7,028 bases of DNA from Bacteroidia bacterium. GTDB lineage: Bacteria; Bacteroidota; Bacteroidia; NS11-12g; UBA9320. Below, in pieces: positions 6,363 through 7,028 of this stretch. Under the pieces are notes generated by a model that ran no database searches, was not told the DNA's origin, and was given only the letters and a program-made list of their open reading frames with translations. How positions within the stretch are numbered: position 1 is the first letter of the stretch; the number at the start of each line of letters is the position of its first letter. The translations under genes and the position numbers were made by a program. The DNA is taken from contig JABDQY010000019.1 in the NCBI GenBank assembly GCA_013042025.1, positions 1 through 7,028 of the forward strand, written 5' to 3'.

Positions 6363-6452
6363 CTAAATGTACGCGAATTTAAAACGCTATTTTAATTAGT
6401 AGAGTATTTGACCGATTTAGGTTATATAAATCTGTATGTTTGTGCACTGCAT
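6363..6452. other. Divergent intergenic region between the operon and the GT2 gene
   Basis: Ninety AT-rich bases separate two outward-facing start codons and must carry promoters for both directions. It contains a short perfect inverted repeat, TTAAAA-CGCTA-TTTTAA (6379-6395), and a plus-strand Bacteroidota-type -7 element. On the minus strand I see no good TAnnTTTG element at a sensible distance from the BatA start, so that promoter remains unplaced. Confidence 0.5.
6407..6442 (+). promoter_or_regulatory. Candidate Bacteroidota promoter for the plus-strand GT2 gene
   Basis: TATGTTTG at 6435-6442 matches the TAnnTTTG -7 consensus of Bacteroidota primary sigma factors exactly. A TTTG at 6407-6410 could be the -33 element, but the 24-nt spacing is longer than the usual 19-21 or so. 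Transcription would begin near 6446-6449, leaving only a few bases before the ATG at 6453. Confidence 0.35.
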
Positions 6453-7028
6453 ATGAAGCTATCAGTTGTTATAGTAAACTACAACGTAAAACATTTTTTA
6501 GAGCAATGCTTAAAGTCAGTTGAAAAGGCTTTAGATAATATTGACGCAGAAGTTATTGTGGTAGACAACAACTCTGTGGACGGCTCTGTTGATATGCTTC
6601 AAGAAAATTTTCCAAGAATCAAAGTCATCGCCAATAAGGATAATGTTGGTTTCAGCAAGGGAAATAATCAAGCTATTAAAATCAGTAAAGGGGAATACAT
6701 ACTTTTACTTAATCCTGATACTATTGTTCCAGAGAACTGTTTTTCCAAACTGATAAGATTTATGGATAATACTGCGGATGCTGGAGCCTGCGGTGTCCAT
6801 ATGGTAGATGGAAAGGGAAGCTTTTTACCAGAAAGTAAACGGGGCTTACCTACTCCTGAAGTAGCCCTTTATAAAATGATTGGGTTGAACAAACTATTCC
6901 CAAAATCAAAGAAATTTGGCAAGTATCATTTGGGATATTTACCTAAAAATGAGACCAATGCTGTAGATATTTTGTCGGGAGCGTTTATGTTTATTCGAAG
7001 AAAAGTGTTGAATCAAATTGGATTATTG
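6453..7028 (+). CDS. Family 2 glycosyltransferase, rhamnosyltransferase-like (WbbL/COG1216 type), 3' truncated by window edge
   Basis: The frame is open from the ATG at 6453 to the window end, giving the first 192 residues; the stop lies outside. It has the GT-A features of this group: the N-terminal strand LSVVIVNYN (3-11), the nucleotide-binding VDNNSVDGS (37-45), NVGFSKGNNQAI (64-75), the metal-binding LLLNPDT (84-90) in place of a strict DxD, and VDILSGAFMFIRR (171-183) with the acceptor-site SGA. Relatives transfer rhamnose or other deoxysugars from dTDP-sugars onto lipid-linked O-antigen or cell-surface glycans at the cytoplasmic membrane; the true donor cannot be told from sequence. 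It differs from the GT2 in the operon, which is of the polyprenyl-phosphate type with membrane helices. No Shine-Dalgarno sequence precedes the start, and the candidate promoter would give a very short leader. It lies divergent to the BatA-led operon and may share its control region. Confidence 0.88.
   Translation, partial: MKLSVVIVNYNVKHFLEQCLKSVEKALDNIDAEVIVVDNNSVDGSVDMLQENFPRIKVIANKDNVGFSKGNNQAIKISKGEYILLLNPDTIVPENCFSKLIRFMDNTADAGACGVHMVDGKGSFLPESKRGLPTPEVALYKMIGLNKLFPKSKKFGKYHLGYLPKNETNAVDILSGAFMFIRRKVLNQIGLL

Noticed and set aside
6364..6371. Minus-strand TACATTTA as a -7 promoter element for the BatA operon
   Set aside because: It is one mismatch from TAnnTTTG but lies directly against the ATG, so transcription would start within the coding region.

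Overview
The window suggests a member of the Bacteroidota, most likely Flavobacteriales or a close relative. The evidence is low GC, almost no Shine-Dalgarno sequences, one perfect match to the Bacteroidota -7 promoter element (TAnnTTTG), and several typical families: a BatA-domain protein, DUF4199, a choice-of-anchor Q surface protein and a degenerate PyrC-like protein. I cannot name a genus.

Layout from left to right. At 1-433 is the 3' end of a plus-strand gene for a beta-helix/choice-of-anchor Q surface protein, cut by the left edge. It converges, with a 16-nt gap, on a compact five-gene minus-strand block covering 450-6362. In transcription order (right to left) this block encodes a BatA/vWA membrane protein (667 aa), a dihydroorotase-family protein whose metal ligands are nearly all replaced (422 aa), a four-helix DUF4199 membrane protein (183 aa), a membrane-anchored GtrB/DPM1-like GT2 glycosyltransferase (about 321 aa), and a GT4-like GT-B glycosyltransferase (376 aa). 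The junctions are +6 nt, +1 nt, -8 nt and -8 nt. The two -8 overlaps are the identical octamer TTGAATAA, in which a TTG start overlaps the upstream TAA stop. A 90-nt divergent intergenic region (6363-6452) separates the block from a plus-strand rhamnosyltransferase-like GT2 gene that runs off the right edge.

How the genes may work together. The two glycosyltransferases at the end of the operon and the GT2 across the divergent promoter point to glycan assembly at the inner membrane. The GT2 with two C-terminal membrane helices resembles polyprenyl-phosphate glycosyltransferases, and the neighbouring four-helix DUF4199 protein might be its membrane partner; this is inference. The BatA-type protein would expose a vWA and a GATase-like domain to the periplasm. 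The PyrC-like protein appears to be a pseudoenzyme and probably acts as a scaffold or regulatory partner rather than in pyrimidine synthesis.

No RNA genes, CRISPR arrays, insertion sequences or convincing terminators were seen. The only gene-free stretch longer than 20 nt is the 90-nt divergent intergenic region.
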